A DNA stretch of 64,000 nucleotides from Deltaproteobacteria bacterium Ga0077539. GTDB taxonomy: Bacteria > Myxococcota_A > Polyangia > Polyangiales > Ga0077539. The notes under the pieces were generated by a model. That model saw nothing but the letters and a program-made list of their open reading frames with translations. It did not search any database and was not told the DNA's origin. Location of the stretch: contig LNEO01000172.1 in the NCBI GenBank assembly GCA_001465015.1, positions 22,346 through 86,345 on the forward strand, given 5' to 3'. The position numbers and the translations under genes were made by a program. Positions 7,987-17,781 of this stretch are shown in pieces. Positions within the stretch are counted from its first letter, which is position 1, and every line of letters starts with the position of its first letter.

Positions 7987-10900
7987 ATGTCCTCTGCCCC
8001 GTCTGACGTGCTGCGCGCCGAACTCGAGCGCCTGTTCGACCTCGAATCGCTGCAGAAGCTCTCGTCCGAGCTGCTCGACCTGGACCCCAATGACGTTGGT
8101 GGGACGACGAGCAAGGCGGCCTTCGCAAGAGCCCTCGTCGAGCGATCTGCGCGCGAAGAGATGCTCGAGGCCCTCGCCGACGCCATCGTTCTGAAGGATC
8201 GCGATGCCGCGTCGCGCGTGCGCGTCGTGTACGACGGGCGCGGAGACGATCTGCAGCCCGGCGCGGCCGTCGCGGGCTTTCGCATCCAGAAGAAGATCAA
8301 CGACGAGGGATTCGGCTCGGTCTTCATGGCCAACGCCGACGGCAAGCAGGTCACCCTGAAGATCCTGCGCGAGACGAAGGTTCGCGATCGCAAGGGGCTG
8401 CAGCGGTTCTTGCTCGCGCAGCGCGCGCTCAAGCGCGTCGATCACCCGGCGGTCGTCAAGATCCTGGCGGCCGGCGTGCTGCCCGACGGTCGACCGTACC
8501 TCGCCAGCGAGTACATCGATGGCCAGTTGCTCAGCGTCCGCATCGGTCGCACGGGCGCGATGCACTTGAACGAGGCGCGATCGTTGCTCGAGTCGATCGC
8601 GGCCGGCCTCGACGCCGCCCACGCCGCTGGAATCATGCACTCGGACCTGCGTCCCGAGCACGTCATGATCGTCCGCCGCGAGGGGCAGCTCAACGGCGTG
8701 CTGGTCGACTTCGCGGTCGATCGCATGACCAGCTCGCGCGAGGGCGGGCTCGACTCCTCGTCGCTGCTCGTGCTCGTGGGCTCAGCGCGCAACATCGCGC
8801 CCGAGCGCGCGCGGTCTGGCGCCGCAGCGGACGTGCGCTCGGACGTGTACGCGTTTGGCTGCCTCGCGTACGAGGTGCTCACGGGCAAGCCGCCGTTCTC
8901 TGGCTCGACGCCGATCGATCAGATCGTCGCGCACATCTCGACGACCGCTGAGGCCCCGTCGAAGATCGCTCCGCGAGGGTGGGTCACCAAGGACCTCGAC
9001 CCGGTGTTCGCGCAGGTGCTCTCGAAGACGCCTGCCGAGCGGTTCGCGAGCGCGGGCGAGTTCGTGAAGGCGCTCGCCGACGCCGCTGCTGGCAAGCGAC
9101 TGGCCGACGTGACGCGCGACGAGTTCGACGCGCGCAAGGCTGCGGTCCTCGCGGCCCCTGGCGACGACGAAAAAGCGCTCGCGCTCGAGGCGTGCGGCGG
9201 TCGCGGCGTTCCGTGGAGCGACGTCTTGTCGGCGCTCGAAGAGGCCATCGAAAAAGCCGACAGCCCCAGCGCGCAGAAGGGGCTTCTCTTTCGCGCGGCG
9301 CGCGTGTCGCAGATCGAGACCAAAGAGCTCGGCAAGGCGCGCGCTCACTACGAAGCGATCCACAAGATCGACGCCAAGGACGAGATCGTCGTCGCGAAGA
9401 TCGTCGAGATCCGACGCGCGATGGCGACGCCCGAAGAGAAGGCCGAGCTGCTTCTCGAAGAGGCCGATCAAGAGAAGCTCGCAGACAAGAAGGCAGAGCT
9501 CTATCACGAGCTCGCCAAGGTCTACGAGACCGAGCTGAAGGACGCCGAGAACGCGCTCGTCGCCGCGAGCGAAGCGGTCTCGAGCGCTCCGCACGTCGAC
9601 GAGTACAGCCGCGAGATCGAGCGGCTCGCGGGCAACGACGTCACTCGATGGAACGAGGTGCTCTCGTCGCTCTCGCAAAACGCGCAAGGACGGGATCCCT
9701 CCGAGGGCTCGCGGCTCTATGTGCTGCTCGGCGGCTGGTACGCAGAGAAGCTCTCGCGTCCAGACTACGCGGCGAACTGCTACTCGCAGGCGCTCTCGCT
9801 GCAGCCCAACAACGACCACGCGCTCGAGGGCGCAGCAAACATCTACCGCAAGGCACAGCAGTGGCCCGAGCTCGTCGCAGTGCTCACCAAGCGCGCCGAC
9901 GCCCAAGGCAGCCCCATCAAAGCGCGGGACTTTCGCGCGGAAGCAGCGGACATCCTCGAGGCGAGGGTGGGCGACGACAAGCGCGCCCGAGAGATCGCCG
10001 AGAAGGTGCTCGCCGAAGATCCGGCGCAGGCCAAGGCGCTGCAGGTCCTCGAGCGGATCTACATCTCGCAAGACGACTACAAGAGCCTCGTCGCCCTGCT
10101 CGACAAGAAGGCCGAGGCGCTCACCGGCGCAGCGCGAAGCGAAGCGCTCTGCGAGATCGCCGAGACGTGGGAGGACCGCCTCAAGGACGACACGAAGGCG
10201 GCAGACTTCTACGAGAAGGCTCGCGGAGAAGACGCCAGGAACATCACAGCGCTCAAGGGCCTCGAGCGGCTCTACGCGCGCTCGGGTCAAAACGAGAAGC
10301 TGCTGCACGTGCTCGAGGCGCAGATCATCGTGGCCGCGACGCCGCGACAGAAGATCGAGCTCTACAACCGCGTCGCCGCGATCTACGAAGAAGAGTTCGT
10401 CGACCACGCCAAGGCCACGGCAGCGTTCGAGAGCGTGATCGCGATCGATCAGTCCAACGACCCCGCGCTGACCGGGCTCGCGCGGCTGTATCGCGTGACC
10501 CGGCACTGGGACAACCTCGTCGACCTGCTCGAGCGCCACGCGCAGATCGTCGAGTCGTCCGCGCGCAAGGCGGACCTGCACGCGCAGCGCGGCCGGGTGC
10601 TGCTCGACCCGATCGGGAGCATCGATCGCGCCCGCGAGGCGTTCGAAAAAGCGCTCGAGTCCGACAGCGCAAACAGCGCCGCCCTCGAAGGCGCCGCGAA
10701 GGTGCGCGCGTTGAAGGGCGACGTGAAGGCTGCTGCGGAGGCGCTCGACGCGCTCGCGGCTCAGGCCAAGACCCCGCAAGAGAAGGCCGAAGCCTTCGTT
10801 CGCGCGGGCAAGATCCTCGAGGAGAAGCACGACCTCGACGGCGCGGTCGAGCGCTACAAGCGCGCGCTCGACGCCGTGGATGACTACGGTCCGGCGACCG

Positions 10901-13281
10901 CCCGACTGCGGGACCTCTACGCAGCGCGCGGCGACTCGCAGGGTGCGATCGAGATCTTGCAGCGCGAGATCGAGGCTGCGGACGGAACCAATCAGCGCGC
11001 CAAGCTGTGGACCGACGTCGCCAAGATCTACCGCGACAACGTCGAGAGCCCGGCGAAGGCCATGGAGGCCGCGCAGAAGGCGGTGCTGCTCGACTCGACC
11101 AACGAAGACGCCTCGACGATGCTCGGCGAGCTCAAGTTCGACGTGGGCGAGTTCGCGGAGGCCGCCAAGCTGCTCGCGCAACGCGCGGGTCGAGCGAAGG
11201 ACCTCGGCAAGGACGAAGGTGTCCGCATCGCCCTGAAGTACGGGCAGGCGCTCGCCAAGAGCGGCGATGAAGCCGCGGCGCTCGAGGCGTTTGCCAAGGC
11301 GCGAGAGCTCGCTCCCGGCGATCGCTCGGTGCAAAAGTCCGCGGCGGACGCGGCGTTTGCGATCGGGCGCTACGAGCAGGCGCGCAAGGACTACGACGCG
11401 CTCTTGCAAGCGCACGGCAAGGAGATGGAGCGTCCCGAGCGCGCGCTGGTGCTGACCAACCTCGGACGATCGGCGAGCAAGCTCGGCGACGCGGCGGCCG
11501 CAGTGCGCTTCTTGAGCGAGGCGACAGAGCTCGAGCCGAGCTCGATGGAGGCTGCCGACGCGCTCGCGGACGCGTATGGTCAGCAAGGCAAGTGGGAGGA
11601 AGTGGCGCGGGTCAAGCGCCACAAGGCCGAGCAGGCGCCGTCGGACAAGCGCTACGACTTCTTCATCGAGCTCGGCGAGCTCTACGCAAGCAAGCTGTCG
11701 GACAAGGTGCAGGCGGCCCGCTCGTTCATGAGCGCGCTCGAAGCGCGACCGGACGACCGCCGCTTGCTGATGAAGCTCGTGCAGCTCTACAGCGAGGGCC
11801 AGGACTGGAGCCGCCTCGTCGAGGTGATCCTGCGCCTCGCCGACCTCGTCGACGATCGCTCGCAGCTCGCGAAGTACTACCTCACCGCGGCGCAGCTCTG
11901 CGCGCAGCAATTGAGCCGCCCCGACGAGGGCGCGACGTACTACGAGCGCGCGCTCGAGTACGATCCCAGCTCGATCCGAGCGCTCGAAGGGCTCGCCGAA
12001 GTTCGCGTCGCGCGCAAGGAGTTCTCCTTGCTCGAGTCCGCCGTGAAGAAGGCGCTCTCGAAGCTCACCGGCGACGGCGCGAAGGCTTCGCAGGCTCGCG
12101 GCTACGCGGCGCTCGGCGACGCGATCGCCTCGCAGGCGGACAAGACCGACGATGCGATCGCCTCCTACGAGAAGGCGCAAGAGCTCGACGCGTCGATCGA
12201 TCTCACCGACAAGCTCGCGACGCTGTACCTGCGCGAGCCGAAGAAGCACATCGAGAAGGCGATCCGCGCGCAGAAGGCCGTCGTGAGCAAGGATCCGACG
12301 CGCGGCGATCACTATCGCGTGCTTCGCAAGCTCTACACGACCGCGCGCAAGCCCGATGAGGCCTGGTGCTTGTGTCAGGCGCTCGCGGCGCTCAAGGCCG
12401 CAGAGCCCGATGAGGAGGGCTTCTTCAAGAAGTTCAGGACCGACGCGGCCGCGGCTGCGACCGACAAGGTCAGCGACGACCTGTGGGTCCGCTCGCTGTC
12501 GCACCCGACGCAAGATCCGCTGCTCACGGGGATCTTCGCCACGATCACGCCGGCGCTGCTCGCGACGCGCGCCGAGAAGCGCGAGTCCTATGGCGTGAGC
12601 GAGGCCAACGTCATCGACGCGGCGTCGCACGGCAGCGCGATGGCTCGCACGATCCACTACGCCGCGGGAACGCTGGGACTCAAGCCGCCTCCTGTGTTCG
12701 TCAACGAGGGCGACGACTCGGGCCTCAACGTGATGCTCACGAGCCCGCCTGGATTCATGCTGGGTCGCGCGGCGCTCGGCGGAGGACCTGCGCAAGCGCT
12801 GGCGTTCATCGTCGGCAGCAAGATCGCTCACTTTCGCGGCGGGCATTTCGTGCGCCAGCTCGTTCCGACGGGAACGGGTCTTCGCGCGTGGCTCTTCGCC
12901 GCGATTCGCTCGGTGAACTCTGCGTTTCCGGTCGCTCCCGAGCTGATGGGCGCGGTGCAAGAGAACGGCGCGGCGATCAAGCAGCACGTGACGGGGCCAT
13001 CGTTTGATCACCTGACGTCGCTCGTCACAAAGCTGCTCAACGTCGACAACGCACTCGATCTGAAGCGATGGACGACCGCCGTGGACCTCTCGGCGGATCG
13101 TGTCGGCTTCGTCCTCGCGAACGACCTTCCGCGCGCGTTGGCGGTGATCCGCGCTACGCCCGAGGATCAGGCCCCGTTGCCCGCCAAGGACCGTACGCGA
13201 GAGCTGATCGCCTTCGCCGTGAGCGACGAGTATTTCTACCTCCGACAGAAGCTCGGGATCGCCATTCAAGCAGGCGGCTGA
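7987..13281 (+). CDS. Atypical kinase domain / TPR array / degenerate M48-like protein
   Basis: A 1764-aa multidomain protein. Residues about 93-372 form a Ser/Thr kinase fold: glycine loop NDEGFGSVF (about 105-113), Lys125 in VTLK, HSD (218-220) in place of HRD, DLRPEH in place of DLKPEN (Lys to Arg222, Asn to His225), DFA in place of DFG (241-243), and APE at 271-273. The changes in the catalytic loop and DFG suggest a pseudokinase or very weak kinase. Residues about 400-1480 are an Ala/Glu/Lys-rich series of TPR-like helical pairs. The C-terminal ~260 residues resemble M48 peptidases (DLSADRVGF near 1699), but the HExxH site reads SKIAH (near 1610), so proteolysis is unlikely. No membrane segment is apparent. 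It probably works as a scaffold; its role is unknown. It overlaps the convergent kinase gene by 16 bp. Confidence 0.88.
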   Translation: MSSAPSDVLRAELERLFDLESLQKLSSELLDLDPNDVGGTTSKAAFARALVERSAREEMLEALADAIVLKDRDAASRVRVVYDGRGDDLQPGAAVAGFRIQKKINDEGFGSVFMANADGKQVTLKILRETKVRDRKGLQRFLLAQRALKRVDHPAVVKILAAGVLPDGRPYLASEYIDGQLLSVRIGRTGAMHLNEARSLLESIAAGLDAAHAAGIMHSDLRPEHVMIVRREGQLNGVLVDFAVDRMTSSREGGLDSSSLLVLVGSARNIAPERARSGAAADVRSDVYAFGCLAYEVLTGKPPFSGSTPIDQIVAHISTTAEAPSKIAPRGWVTKDLDPVFAQVLSKTPAERFASAGEFVKALADAAAGKRLADVTRDEFDARKAAVLAAPGDDEKALALEACGGRGVPWSDVLSALEEAIEKADSPSAQKGLLFRAARVSQIETKELGKARAHYEAIHKIDAKDEIVVAKIVEIRRAMATPEEKAELLLEEADQEKLADKKAELYHELAKVYETELKDAENALVAASEAVSSAPHVDEYSREIERLAGNDVTRWNEVLSSLSQNAQGRDPSEGSRLYVLLGGWYAEKLSRPDYAANCYSQALSLQPNNDHALEGAANIYRKAQQWPELVAVLTKRADAQGSPIKARDFRAEAADILEARVGDDKRAREIAEKVLAEDPAQAKALQVLERIYISQDDYKSLVALLDKKAEALTGAARSEALCEIAETWEDRLKDDTKAADFYEKARGEDARNITALKGLERLYARSGQNEKLLHVLEAQIIVAATPRQKIELYNRVAAIYEEEFVDHAKATAAFESVIAIDQSNDPALTGLARLYRVTRHWDNLVDLLERHAQIVESSARKADLHAQRGRVLLDPIGSIDRAREAFEKALESDSANSAALEGAAKVRALKGDVKAAAEALDALAAQAKTPQEKAEAFVRAGKILEEKHDLDGAVERYKRALDAVDDYGPATARLRDLYAARGDSQGAIEILQREIEAADGTNQRAKLWTDVAKIYRDNVESPAKAMEAAQKAVLLDSTNEDASTMLGELKFDVGEFAEAAKLLAQRAGRAKDLGKDEGVRIALKYGQALAKSGDEAAALEAFAKARELAPGDRSVQKSAADAAFAIGRYEQARKDYDALLQAHGKEMERPERALVLTNLGRSASKLGDAAAAVRFLSEATELEPSSMEAADALADAYGQQGKWEEVARVKRHKAEQAPSDKRYDFFIELGELYASKLSDKVQAARSFMSALEARPDDRRLLMKLVQLYSEGQDWSRLVEVILRLADLVDDRSQLAKYYLTAAQLCAQQLSRPDEGATYYERALEYDPSSIRALEGLAEVRVARKEFSLLESAVKKALSKLTGDGAKASQARGYAALGDAIASQADKTDDAIASYEKAQELDASIDLTDKLATLYLREPKKHIEKAIRAQKAVVSKDPTRGDHYRVLRKLYTTARKPDEAWCLCQALAALKAAEPDEEGFFKKFRTDAAAAATDKVSDDLWVRSLSHPTQDPLLTGIFATITPALLATRAEKRESYGVSEANVIDAASHGSAMARTIHYAAGTLGLKPPPVFVNEGDDSGLNVMLTSPPGFMLGRAALGGGPAQALAFIVGSKIAHFRGGHFVRQLVPTGTGLRAWLFAAIRSVNSAFPVAPELMGAVQENGAAIKQHVTGPSFDHLTSLVTKLLNVDNALDLKRWTTAVDLSADRVGFVLANDLPRALAVIRATPEDQAPLPAKDRTRELIAFAVSDEYFYLRQKLGIAIQAGG

Positions 13282-14420
13282 GCGCCCGCGCGGGGCTCGA
13301 TCGCAGCGGGGAGCGAGATCGAGAAGAGGCATCCGCCCTCGGGCGCGCGACCGACGGTGATCTCGCCGCTCGCGCGCTCGATGAGGTGCTTGACGACCGC
13401 GAGGCCCAGCCCCGTTCCGCCTCGCTCACGAAATCTCGTGAAGAAGGGCTCCCACAACCGCGGGAGGTCCGCCTCGGCGACGCCCGGCCCCGCGTCGCGC
13501 ACTTCGACGCACACGCGATCGCCATCGGCGCGCGCGGCGATCACGATCGCGCCTCCGCTCGGCTGCGCCTGCACGGCGTTGTTCACCAGGTTGAACAGCA
13601 CTTGCTGCAGCTGATCCGCGCGGATCGACGCGAAGAGCGCCGTCGAAGGAAGCTCCGTCGTGCTCGTGATCTTCGCGCGACGCAAAACCCCGTCGAGGAA
13701 CGAGAGGACATCGCGAGCGACGAGCGTGACGTCGCATCGCCCCGCCTGTTCTGCGGGCGGCTGCGAGAGCTGCAGCATTCGTCGAAGGATCGTTCCGATC
13801 CGCTCGCTTTGCGTGGCGATCGCCTCGAGCGACTTCTTGGCGTGCTCTGGGAGTTGTTCGTCCTCTGCAGCGAGCCTCGCGTTGACGAGGATCGCGTTGA
13901 GCGGAGAGCCGACCTCGTGCGCGATCGACGCGGCGACCTGCCCCACCGCGGCCAGCGACTGGGCGTGGGCGAGCCGCTCGCCAAATTCCCTCGCGCGTTC
14001 GTTCGCGCGCGCGAGGCTCTCTTCGGTCTCTTCGAGGGCCGCTGCCATCGCGTTGAACGCCTCGGGAACGCGCTCCAACCCCAAGCGACTCTCGACCGAG
14101 ACGCGCGTGGCAAAGTGCTTCTTTCCGATCTGTTCGGACGCGTCCACGACCGCGCCGAGCTCGCGCGCGAGCTGCCGAGCGACCCACGAAATCGAGAGCA
14201 CGATGACGATCGTGACGAGCGCGCCCTCGATCGCCGCGAAGATCGCCTGTTCGGACACCGCTCGCCCGACGAGGTCGCTTCCGTGTGTCCCGCTCTGCAC
14301 ACGGAGCGCGCCGCGCTGCCGCAACGTCGACAACAACACGAGCGCCGCCGTCCCCAGCACGACCGGAAGCACGAGCAAGCCGTGAAGGCGCGTCGCGAGC
14401 TTTTTTTGCGCGTTGTTCAT
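13266..14420 (-). CDS. Membrane sensor histidine kinase (NtrB-like)
   Basis: A 384-aa two-component sensor. Two membrane segments (about 12-32 and 60-80) flank a short 25-residue loop, followed by a HAMP-like linker (82-135). The dimerisation domain has phospho-acceptor His168 in SIAHEVGSPL. The ATPase domain shows the N box NLVNNAVQA (277-285), G1 DAGPGV (309-314) and G2 GGTGLGLAV (334-342). The very short periplasmic part suggests sensing in or at the membrane. ATG 14420 gives MNNAQKKL; the open frame upstream is antisense to the regulator gene. It is divergent from the NtrC-type regulator with 60 bp between starts, so the two almost certainly form a pair. Confidence 0.93.
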   Translation of the reverse strand: MNNAQKKLATRLHGLLVLPVVLGTAALVLLSTLRQRGALRVQSGTHGSDLVGRAVSEQAIFAAIEGALVTIVIVLSISWVARQLARELGAVVDASEQIGKKHFATRVSVESRLGLERVPEAFNAMAAALEETEESLARANERAREFGERLAHAQSLAAVGQVAASIAHEVGSPLNAILVNARLAAEDEQLPEHAKKSLEAIATQSERIGTILRRMLQLSQPPAEQAGRCDVTLVARDVLSFLDGVLRRAKITSTTELPSTALFASIRADQLQQVLFNLVNNAVQAQPSGGAIVIAARADGDRVCVEVRDAGPGVAEADLPRLWEPFFTRFRERGGTGLGLAVVKHLIERASGEITVGRAPEGGCLFSISLPAAIEPRAGAQPPA

Positions 14421-14480
14421 CACCGACGAAGCATGCCCGAAAACAGCGGTCGAGTTCTGCCGTAGACTGCCGGTAAGGCG

Positions 14481-15878
14481 ATGCGGAAACCTCTCGTCGA
14501 CGCCGCGTCGCGGCTCTTGATCGTCGAAGACGACCCTGCGCTGCGGAGCGCGCTCGAAGGGCTCGCCGCGCGCGACGGCTACGACGCGACGCTCGTGCCC
14601 ACCATGGCCGAGGCGATCGCGAAGCTCGACGAAGGCGCGGTCGACGTCGTTCTCACGGACTATCAGCTCCCGGACGGAACGGGCATGAGCATCATCGAGC
14701 ACGCCCGCAAGACAGACCCCCGCATCGCGACGGTCGCGATGACCGCGTACGGAACGGTCGATCTCGCGGTCAAGCTCGTCCGCGCCGGAGCGTACGACGT
14801 GCTCACCAAGCCGGTCGACCCGAGCGCCGTCCGCGCTGCGCTGTCCCGCGCGATCGAAGCGCGCTCGCTGCGCGGTGAGGTCGAGCGGCTCCGCCGAGAG
14901 GTCGCGAGCAGCGCCAGCATCGAGGGAATCGTCGGAAGATCCAGCGCCCTCGCGGACATCGTCGACCTCGTCCGGCGCGTCGCGGACAGCCCTTCAACGG
15001 TGCTCGTCACCGGCCCGAGCGGAAGCGGAAAAGAGCGCGTCGCGCGCGCGCTTCATCAAGCGTCACGTCGAGCGCGCAAGCCGTTTATCGCGATCAACAT
15101 GGCCGCGGTGCCGGACACGCTGCTCGAGAGCGAGCTCTTCGGGCACGCGAAGGGGGCCTTCACCGACGCGCGAGCGGACAAGGACGGGCTGTTCGTGCAA
15201 GCCGAAGGAGGCACGCTGCTCCTCGACGAAATCGGCGATCTGCCGCTCTCGCTCCAGGCCAAGCTCCTTCGAGTGCTCGCCGAGCGCGAGGTGCGACCGG
15301 TGGGCGCGACGCGATCGACGCGCTTCGACGTCCGTGTGGTCGCGGCGACGCATCACGACCTTCGCGCGGCGGTGCAAGAAGGGCGGTTTCGACAGGATCT
15401 GTTCTACCGTCTCGCGGTCATCGAGGTGCACGTTCCGCCGCTGCGCGACCGGCCCGAAGACATCTTGCCGCTCGCGGAGCACTTTCTTCGGCGAGCCGTC
15501 GATCGCGCAGGCACGAACGTTCGGGGCCTGTCGCGCGAAGCCTCGCAGCTGCTCGTCGCGTACTCGTGGCCCGGCAACGCGCGGGAGCTCGAAAATGTCA
15601 TCGAGCGCGCGGTCGCGCTCACGCGGGACGAGTGGATCGCCGCCGCGGATCTACCCCGCCACGTGCAGCCCGACTCGAGCGTTCAGCTCTTCGAGCGCGC
15701 CGCAGAGCGGCTGTTGACGCTCGACGAACTCCAGCGCGGCTACGTCGCGCACGTCCTCGAGCGCTGCGCCGGGAACAAGAAGCGCGCTGCGGCGATGCTG
15801 GGCATCAACCGGCGCACGATTCAGCGATGGATGGGCGAGTCCGCGGAGGACAAAGAGGACCCCGACGGCGACGCGTGA
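14481..15878 (+). CDS. Sigma-54-dependent response regulator (NtrC family)
   Basis: The 465-aa product has three domains: a receiver (1-125) with acidic pocket EDD at 16-18, phospho-acceptor Asp60, Thr88 and Lys110; a sigma-54 AAA+ domain (about 148-385) with Walker A GPSGSGKE (178-185), Walker B LLLDE (246-250) and the sigma-54 contact loop GAFTDA (225-230); and a C-terminal Fis-type helix-turn-helix (KKRAAAMLGINRRTIQRW). The loop is GAFTDA, not the consensus GAFTGA, a variant also found in active members. It should activate sigma-54 promoters after phosphorylation by the divergent kinase. The tandem dyads at 15929-15963 and the exporter operon downstream are its most likely targets. Confidence 0.95.
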   Translation: MRKPLVDAASRLLIVEDDPALRSALEGLAARDGYDATLVPTMAEAIAKLDEGAVDVVLTDYQLPDGTGMSIIEHARKTDPRIATVAMTAYGTVDLAVKLVRAGAYDVLTKPVDPSAVRAALSRAIEARSLRGEVERLRREVASSASIEGIVGRSSALADIVDLVRRVADSPSTVLVTGPSGSGKERVARALHQASRRARKPFIAINMAAVPDTLLESELFGHAKGAFTDARADKDGLFVQAEGGTLLLDEIGDLPLSLQAKLLRVLAEREVRPVGATRSTRFDVRVVAATHHDLRAAVQEGRFRQDLFYRLAVIEVHVPPLRDRPEDILPLAEHFLRRAVDRAGTNVRGLSREASQLLVAYSWPGNARELENVIERAVALTRDEWIAAADLPRHVQPDSSVQLFERAAERLLTLDELQRGYVAHVLERCAGNKKRAAAMLGINRRTIQRWMGESAEDKEDPDGDA

Positions 15879-15928
15879 TGCTCGTTTCGCCTGCGCGTTG
15901 CGCGGTGGTCGTCGATTATTTTTCGCGG

Positions 15929-15963
15929 TGCGACATCGAGTCGCAGTGCGACCGCGCGTCGCA
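15929..15963 (+). promoter_or_regulatory. Two tandem 17-bp dyads, candidate NtrC-type enhancer
   Basis: Two copies of TGCGAC-N5-GTCGCA lie at 15929-15945 and 15947-15963, an exact 18-bp period, with perfect half-sites. Geometry is that of the NtrC consensus dyad (TGCACC-N5-GGTGCA, known from enterics) with different bases. They follow the regulator stop by 50 bp and are centred about 129 and 111 bases before the start point predicted from the -24/-12 element at 16041. A hairpin terminating the regulator mRNA is an alternative reading, but no T-tract follows. Confidence 0.55.
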
Positions 15964-16040
15964 CCCCGCGCTGGGGATCGATTCGCGTTGATCGCTCACA
16001 ATCATCAGTGAATTCAACGGATTCGCTGGAGTCTCGCTGC

Positions 16041-16054
16041 GGCACGGTCAGTGC
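16041..16054 (+). promoter_or_regulatory. Candidate sigma-54 (-24/-12) promoter of exporter operon
   Basis: GGCACG-N4-GTGC has GG and GC twelve bases apart, as sigma-54 requires, and matches the GGCACG core of the -24 box exactly; the -12 box is GTGC instead of TTGC. The start point would be near 16066, only about four bases before ATG 16070. The mRNA would then be nearly leaderless, which weakens the call. Confidence 0.4.
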
Positions 16055-16069
16055 TTGGTTGCGCGCACC

Positions 16070-17770
16070 ATGGCAAGTCACGCAGGCGCTCCGACGCGCA
16101 CCGCGGCTCAGCGGCTGAGCGCGCTTCTGCATCTCGAGCGAGAGGACGTGTGGGCGGTCGCGCTGTATGCGATCGCGATCGGAACGCTCTCGCTCGCGAT
16201 GCCGGTCGCGATCCAGACGCTCGTCAACAACGTCGCCTTCGGGACGCTGCTGCAGCCGCTGGTGGTGCTCACCTCGCTGGTCTTCTTGGGGCTCGCCTTC
16301 GTGGGTCTGCTCAAGGTCCTGCAGGCGCGCCTCGTCGAGCTCATTCAACAACGCGTGTTCGCGAGGCTCGCCCTCGACCTCGCCGATCGGCTCCCGCGCT
16401 CGAAGGAGTCGCAGTTCGACGGCGCGCTCGGCCCTTCGGTGGTCAACAAGTTCTTCGACGTGCTCACGGTGCAGAAGGCCGGCGCGTCTCTGTTGCTCGA
16501 CGGTCTCTCGATCGTGCTCCAAGCGATCGTCGGCATGGTGCTGCTCGGGTTCTATCACCCGCTGTTGCTCGCGTTCGACGCGATGCTGCTCGTATCTGTG
16601 GCGATCATCGTGTTCGGGCTCGGGCAGGGCGCCGTTCGCACGTCGATCGACGAGTCGTACGCGAAGCACGCGGTCGCTTCATTTCTGCAAGACCTCGCGC
16701 GCAATCGCGGGACCTTTCGCACCGATGCCGGCGCGGCGCTCGCGCTCGATCGCGTCGATGCGCTCGTGGGCGACTACATCCACGCGCGCAAGAACCACTT
16801 TCGCGTGCTCGTTCGGCAGATCGTCGGCTCCGTGGCGCTTCAAGCGTTCGCCAGCGCATCGCTGCTCGGCGTCGGCGGGTGGCTGGTGATCAACCGCCAG
16901 CTCACCCTCGGACAGCTCGTCGCCAGCGAGATCGTCGTCACCACGGTCGTCGCGGGGCTCGCCAAGTTTGGAAAGCACCTCGAGAGCTACTACGACCTGC
17001 TCGCCGCGGCCGACAAGATCGGCTACCTCCAAGACCTCGAAGCCGAGCGCGCTGACGGCGGATCGCCGCCCGACGGCCTCGGCCCCGCAGAGCTCGAGCT
17101 GCGCGACCTTCATGTGTCCGTCGCGTCCAAGCCTGTCCTCAAGGGAGCGTCCGCCCGAGCGCAGAGCGGCGAGCGAATCGCGCTCGTCGGCTCGCACGGC
17201 AGCGGCAAGAGCGTCCTTGCCGAGGCGATCTACGCGCTGCGTGACCCCGAGAGCGGCGGAGTTCTCGTCGACGGAGTGGACGTTCGCGAGGTCGCTCCGT
17301 CTGCGTGGCGCGCGCGCGTCGCGCTCGTTCGCGGCGTCGAAGTGTTCGAAGGCACGATCGAGGACAACATCCGCGTCGGCCGCGACGAGCTGAGCGCCGA
17401 GGACGTTCGTCACGCGCTCGCGCAAGTCGGGCTCCTCGATGTTGTGCGGTCGTTTCCCGAAGGAATCGCGACGGTGCTCGACAGCGAGGGCGACCCGATG
17501 ACGCTCGGGCAGCTGCGCAGGCTCATGTTGGCCCGCGCGATCGTCGGAGGACCGTCGTTGATCGTCGTCGATGAATTGCTCGACGGGTTCGATGAAGGCC
17601 CCCGCGCGGACGCGGTGCAGACCCTCTTCTCGCGGACCGCGCCGTGGACGCTGGTTCTGATCACGCACCGCGCGGACCTGATGTGGCGATGCGACCAGGT
17701 CTGGCGCGTCGTCGACGGCCACATCGAAGAAGTTCGCCCCGAAATGCCCCGCAGCCCAAGCGCACAGTGA
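16070..17770 (+). CDS. ABC exporter half-transporter (permease + ATPase)
   Basis: The 566-aa protein fuses a six-helix membrane domain (about 25-310) to an ABC ATPase (about 340-560). Walker A is GSHGSGKS, Walker B LIVVDELLDG, and the H-loop is ITHR. The signature is weak: MTLGQLRRL replaces LSGGQ, and the Q-loop region VRGVEVFEGTI lacks its glutamine. As the first gene of an ABC-HlyD-TolC set it should export a substrate across both membranes (type-I-secretion-like or lipid/small-molecule export). No N-terminal peptidase domain is present. ATG 16070 is preferred to TTG 16055, which adds five residues. The adaptor gene follows after 11 bp. Confidence 0.88.
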   Translation: MASHAGAPTRTAAQRLSALLHLEREDVWAVALYAIAIGTLSLAMPVAIQTLVNNVAFGTLLQPLVVLTSLVFLGLAFVGLLKVLQARLVELIQQRVFARLALDLADRLPRSKESQFDGALGPSVVNKFFDVLTVQKAGASLLLDGLSIVLQAIVGMVLLGFYHPLLLAFDAMLLVSVAIIVFGLGQGAVRTSIDESYAKHAVASFLQDLARNRGTFRTDAGAALALDRVDALVGDYIHARKNHFRVLVRQIVGSVALQAFASASLLGVGGWLVINRQLTLGQLVASEIVVTTVVAGLAKFGKHLESYYDLLAAADKIGYLQDLEAERADGGSPPDGLGPAELELRDLHVSVASKPVLKGASARAQSGERIALVGSHGSGKSVLAEAIYALRDPESGGVLVDGVDVREVAPSAWRARVALVRGVEVFEGTIEDNIRVGRDELSAEDVRHALAQVGLLDVVRSFPEGIATVLDSEGDPMTLGQLRRLMLARAIVGGPSLIVVDELLDGFDEGPRADAVQTLFSRTAPWTLVLITHRADLMWRCDQVWRVVDGHIEEVRPEMPRSPSAQ

Positions 17771-17781
17771 GGAACACGACC

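Noticed and set aside
8782..13332. Open minus-strand frame of about 1500 codons opposite the TPR gene
   Set aside because: It mirrors the strong GC3 bias of the plus-strand gene, is extremely rich in Arg, Leu, Val and Glu, and shows no domain. The plus strand carries clear kinase, TPR and M48-like features.
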